DNA of 64,000 bases from Cryptomeria japonica (taxonomy: Eukaryota; Streptophyta; Pinopsida; Cupressales; Cupressaceae), in assembly GCF_030272615.1 (NCBI RefSeq), contig NC_081406.1, positions 141,765,299 to 141,829,298 on the forward strand, written 5' to 3'. Both the position numbers and the translations under genes were made by a program. A model generated the notes under the pieces. It saw nothing but the letters and a program-made list of their open reading frames with translations, was not told the DNA's origin and did no database searches. Positions 61,793 through 64,000 of this stretch are shown here, one piece after another (the first letter of the stretch is position 1; each line of letters begins with the position of its first letter).

Positions 61793-64000
61793 ATACTATC
61801 TGGAGAATGATTTTGTCACACCAAGCACCTATCCATTGACTATGGAAGAGATAAAGGCAAAGCAAGAACATATTCAAGCAATGATTGAAATAACATCTGC
61901 ATTGACCGATTCAGAGTTTAATGATCTAGAAGGCTGCAATGATGCAAAGGCAATGTGGGATAAGCTCATATCAGTATATGGAGGAGATGAACATGTTCAA
62001 AGAGAAAAAGTAGATAGTCTAAGAGGACAACTTGAATCTATGAGGATGAATGAAGGTGAGAAAATAACTCAGTACCGTACAAGACTAAAGGAGATTGTCA
62101 ATCAAATCAAAGGAGCAGGTGGAACTATTGAAGAAAAGGATATAACAAGTAAGTTGTTAAGAACCCTTCTACCAGCTTATGTAATCTGAGTCTTTGCAAT
62201 CAATGAATTGAGGTATGTACCTAATATGCCAGTTTCTTTAGATGCTACTATTGGTAAGCTACATGCATTTGAGTTAAGTAATTTTGATAACAGTGGATCT
62301 TCGGTAAATAAAGTTGAATCTGCATTTAGTTCTTTTCATCTTGATGAATCTAATGATTTTAATGAAAGAAAGTATAAGTACTCTAAAGGAGATTACAGTG
62401 GAGCAAGTGAAAGATTTCATAAGAACATGGAGGTAGTACACAAATTATATGAGGAAATTAGAAAACAAGAAAAGTTTGAAGCACTATTAGCCAAAAGGTT
62501 ACCAAGAGGCAAAGGTAAGTATAAAGGAAAACTACCTTTGAAATGTTTCAATTGTGATAAAATAGAACATATGGCTTTTAACTGTCCTGACAAAGATTCT
62601 ACTAAAAAGAGAGATTACGGAGATGATAGACAGAAAGATAATCATTATAGAGGACACCAAGACTTCAGAAGAAGAGATAGAAAGACATGCCTAATAGCTG
62701 ATGAGGAATCCAACGATGATACATCATATGAGATTGATACAGAGGAAGTAGTTTATGTGGCTATCAAGGATGGATCAGATGAAGAGAGGTATGAAGAAAA
62801 AGCTCTAATATCTCACATAAACACAAATGATTCTTGGATTATAGATAGTGGATGCTCACATCATATGACAGGAGATAAACACAAGTTTGTTATATTAGAA
62901 GATTATGATGGAGACTATGTTAGATTTGGTAATGATGCACCATGTCCGGTGAGAGGTAAAGGATCTATAACACTTCTTGATAATGCAAGATGCAATGATG
63001 TTTATTGGGTTGAAGGTTTGAAATACAATTTGTTGAGTGCAGCACAGCTAAACAACACAGGTTACCGAATAGAATTTTAGAAAGGAATTGTCAAAGTTCA
63101 TGACAAAAATGGAAAGTTAGCTGCTACCGGGACACAAACAAAAGGTAACACATTTCACCTTGACTCAACTCGGAATAAGTGTTTGCATGCAAAGTTGGAT
63201 GATACTTGGTTATGGCATAAAAGGTTTTGTCATGTCAATTTTGATAATCTGATGAAAATAAGCAAGAAGCACAGAGTAAGAGGTCTACCGAGTCTTGAAA
63301 AACCTGAGAATGCTATGTGTCGAGGATGCCAGATGGGTAAGATGACAAGATCAAGCTTTAGAAGTAAGTCTTACACTTCTAAAGGAATTTTAGATCTAGT
63401 GCACACTGATCTTTGTGGTCCTATGAAAGTTCAAAGTTATTATGGTGATAAATATTTCATATTATTTGTGGATGACTATTCAAGGATGATGTCAGTAATG
63501 TTTTTAAAAGAAAAATCAGAAGCTTTTCAAATGTTTAAATGGTACAAGGCAAGAGTTGAAAATGAAATAGGAAGACAACTGAAATGTCTTAGATCAGATA
63601 GAGGAGGAGAGTTCACATCTGATGAGTTCAACTTATTTTGCAATGATCATGGTATTAGAAGACAAGTCTCTGCATCGAGAACTCCATGACAAAATGGAAT
63701 AGCTGAGAGAAGAAACAGATCTATTGTGGATTGTGCTAGAACACTGATGATTGAAAAGAAGGAGCCACAAACATTTTGGAGAGAAGCAATAAGCACAACA
63801 GTTTACACCTTGAACTGAGTTCAATTTAAGAAAGGTACTTTGAAGACACCATATGAAATCTGGTATGATAAGAAACCTAATGTAAGTTATTTTAAAATCT
63901 TTGGAAGTAGATGCTATGTTTATAAAGATGATAGAAATGGCAAATTTGATCAGAAAAGTGAAGAAGGAACGTTTCTAGGTTATTCTTCTAGAAGCAAAGC
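61793..64000 (+). pseudogene. gag-pol: C5 gag-pol (gag, protease, integrase), nearly intact frame
   Basis: A single frame from 61793 to the window end with four stops (about 62188, 63078, 63687, 63816) and no shift detected. Gag: UBN2-type, AMWDKLISVYGGDEHV, KITQYRTRLKEIVNQI, LRTLLPAY, then the CCHC knuckle CFNCDKIEHMAFNC (62544-62585) with Glu at the usual Gly position. Protease: WIIDSGCSHHMTGD (catalytic DSG, 62836-62877). Gag-pre-integrase: LWHKRFCHVNF and CRGCQMGK (zinc ligands). Integrase: LVHTDLCGPM (Asp), LRSDRGGEFTSDEF (Asp) and NGIAERRNRSIVD (Glu), so the catalytic triad is complete. It then reads TPYEIWYDKKPNVSYFKIFG. Two stops in the integrase fall at likely Arg or Gln codons. Reverse transcriptase and RNase H lie beyond the window. 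Confidence 0.93.

Larger units (their letters stand above)
58957..64000 (+). mobile_element. C5: Sirevirus-like copia element, best preserved, truncated by the window edge
   Basis: 5' LTR 58957-60428, primer site, gag, protease and integrase core to the window end. A family C solo LTR lies in gag. Preceded by AAGAT (58952-58956); the partner duplication is outside. Confidence 0.9.

Overview
The window is plant nuclear DNA made almost entirely of decayed, nested LTR retrotransposons and simple repeats. I recognise no host gene, rRNA, tRNA or CRISPR array. Dual-RNase H (Tat-type) Ty3/gypsy, Sirevirus-like Ty1/copia and antisense plant mobile domain (PMD) sequence occur together with solo LTRs and deep nesting. 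This fits a seed plant with a very large genome. A gymnosperm is my guess from overall style; no gene in the window proves it.

Layout. (1) 1-8959: leader and gag-pol of a plus-strand Tat-type Ty3/gypsy element; its pol keeps one reading frame from 3783 to 7480 apart from stops. A minus-strand solo LTR (8965-10480, target duplication GTCCA) sits just behind it. (2) 12621-15430, minus: a PMD pseudogene, probably a retrotransposon extra ORF, carrying an 816-bp trinucleotide microsatellite and a 188-bp tandem duplication. (3) 15431-21812: AT-rich spacer, a solo LTR (16916-18110, duplication ATTAC), another Tat-type LTR (18980-20643) and long microsatellites. (4) 21813-31633: Sirevirus-like element C1 (duplication TACAT), whose 3' LTR is split by gypsy element G1 (25710-30871). 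(5) 31650-51171: degraded element C3, split in its 5' LTR by C2 (32973-41793) and in gag by C4 (42636-49493, duplication CTTTA). C2 has a solo LTR in its own 3' LTR (38973-40653). (6) 51176-56443, minus: element D, with a 3' LTR and a long non-gag-pol reading frame. (7) 56444 to the window end: gypsy element G2, cut by element C5 (58957 onward), which carries a solo LTR in gag (60591-61787).

Most notable content. C4 has LTRs, primer site, polypurine tract and a zinc-knuckle gag, but no pol. In place of pol is a decayed reading frame of about 1,060 codons with an N-terminal helical domain, a charged linker and a C-terminal coiled coil. Element D has a separate frame with a parallel layout. Both share a short helix-loop pattern with the PMD pseudogene, so three different LTR elements here may have acquired PMD-like or transposon-like proteins. 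C4 looks non-autonomous and would depend on a pol-bearing relative; C1, which has related LTRs and gag and remnants of pol, shows that such relatives existed.

Every coding unit carries premature stops or frameshifts. Many stops stand where conserved Gln, Trp or Arg codons are expected, as C-to-T decay of methylated transposons predicts. C5 is the best preserved and probably the youngest. Assignments rest on motifs read by eye; no database search was possible.
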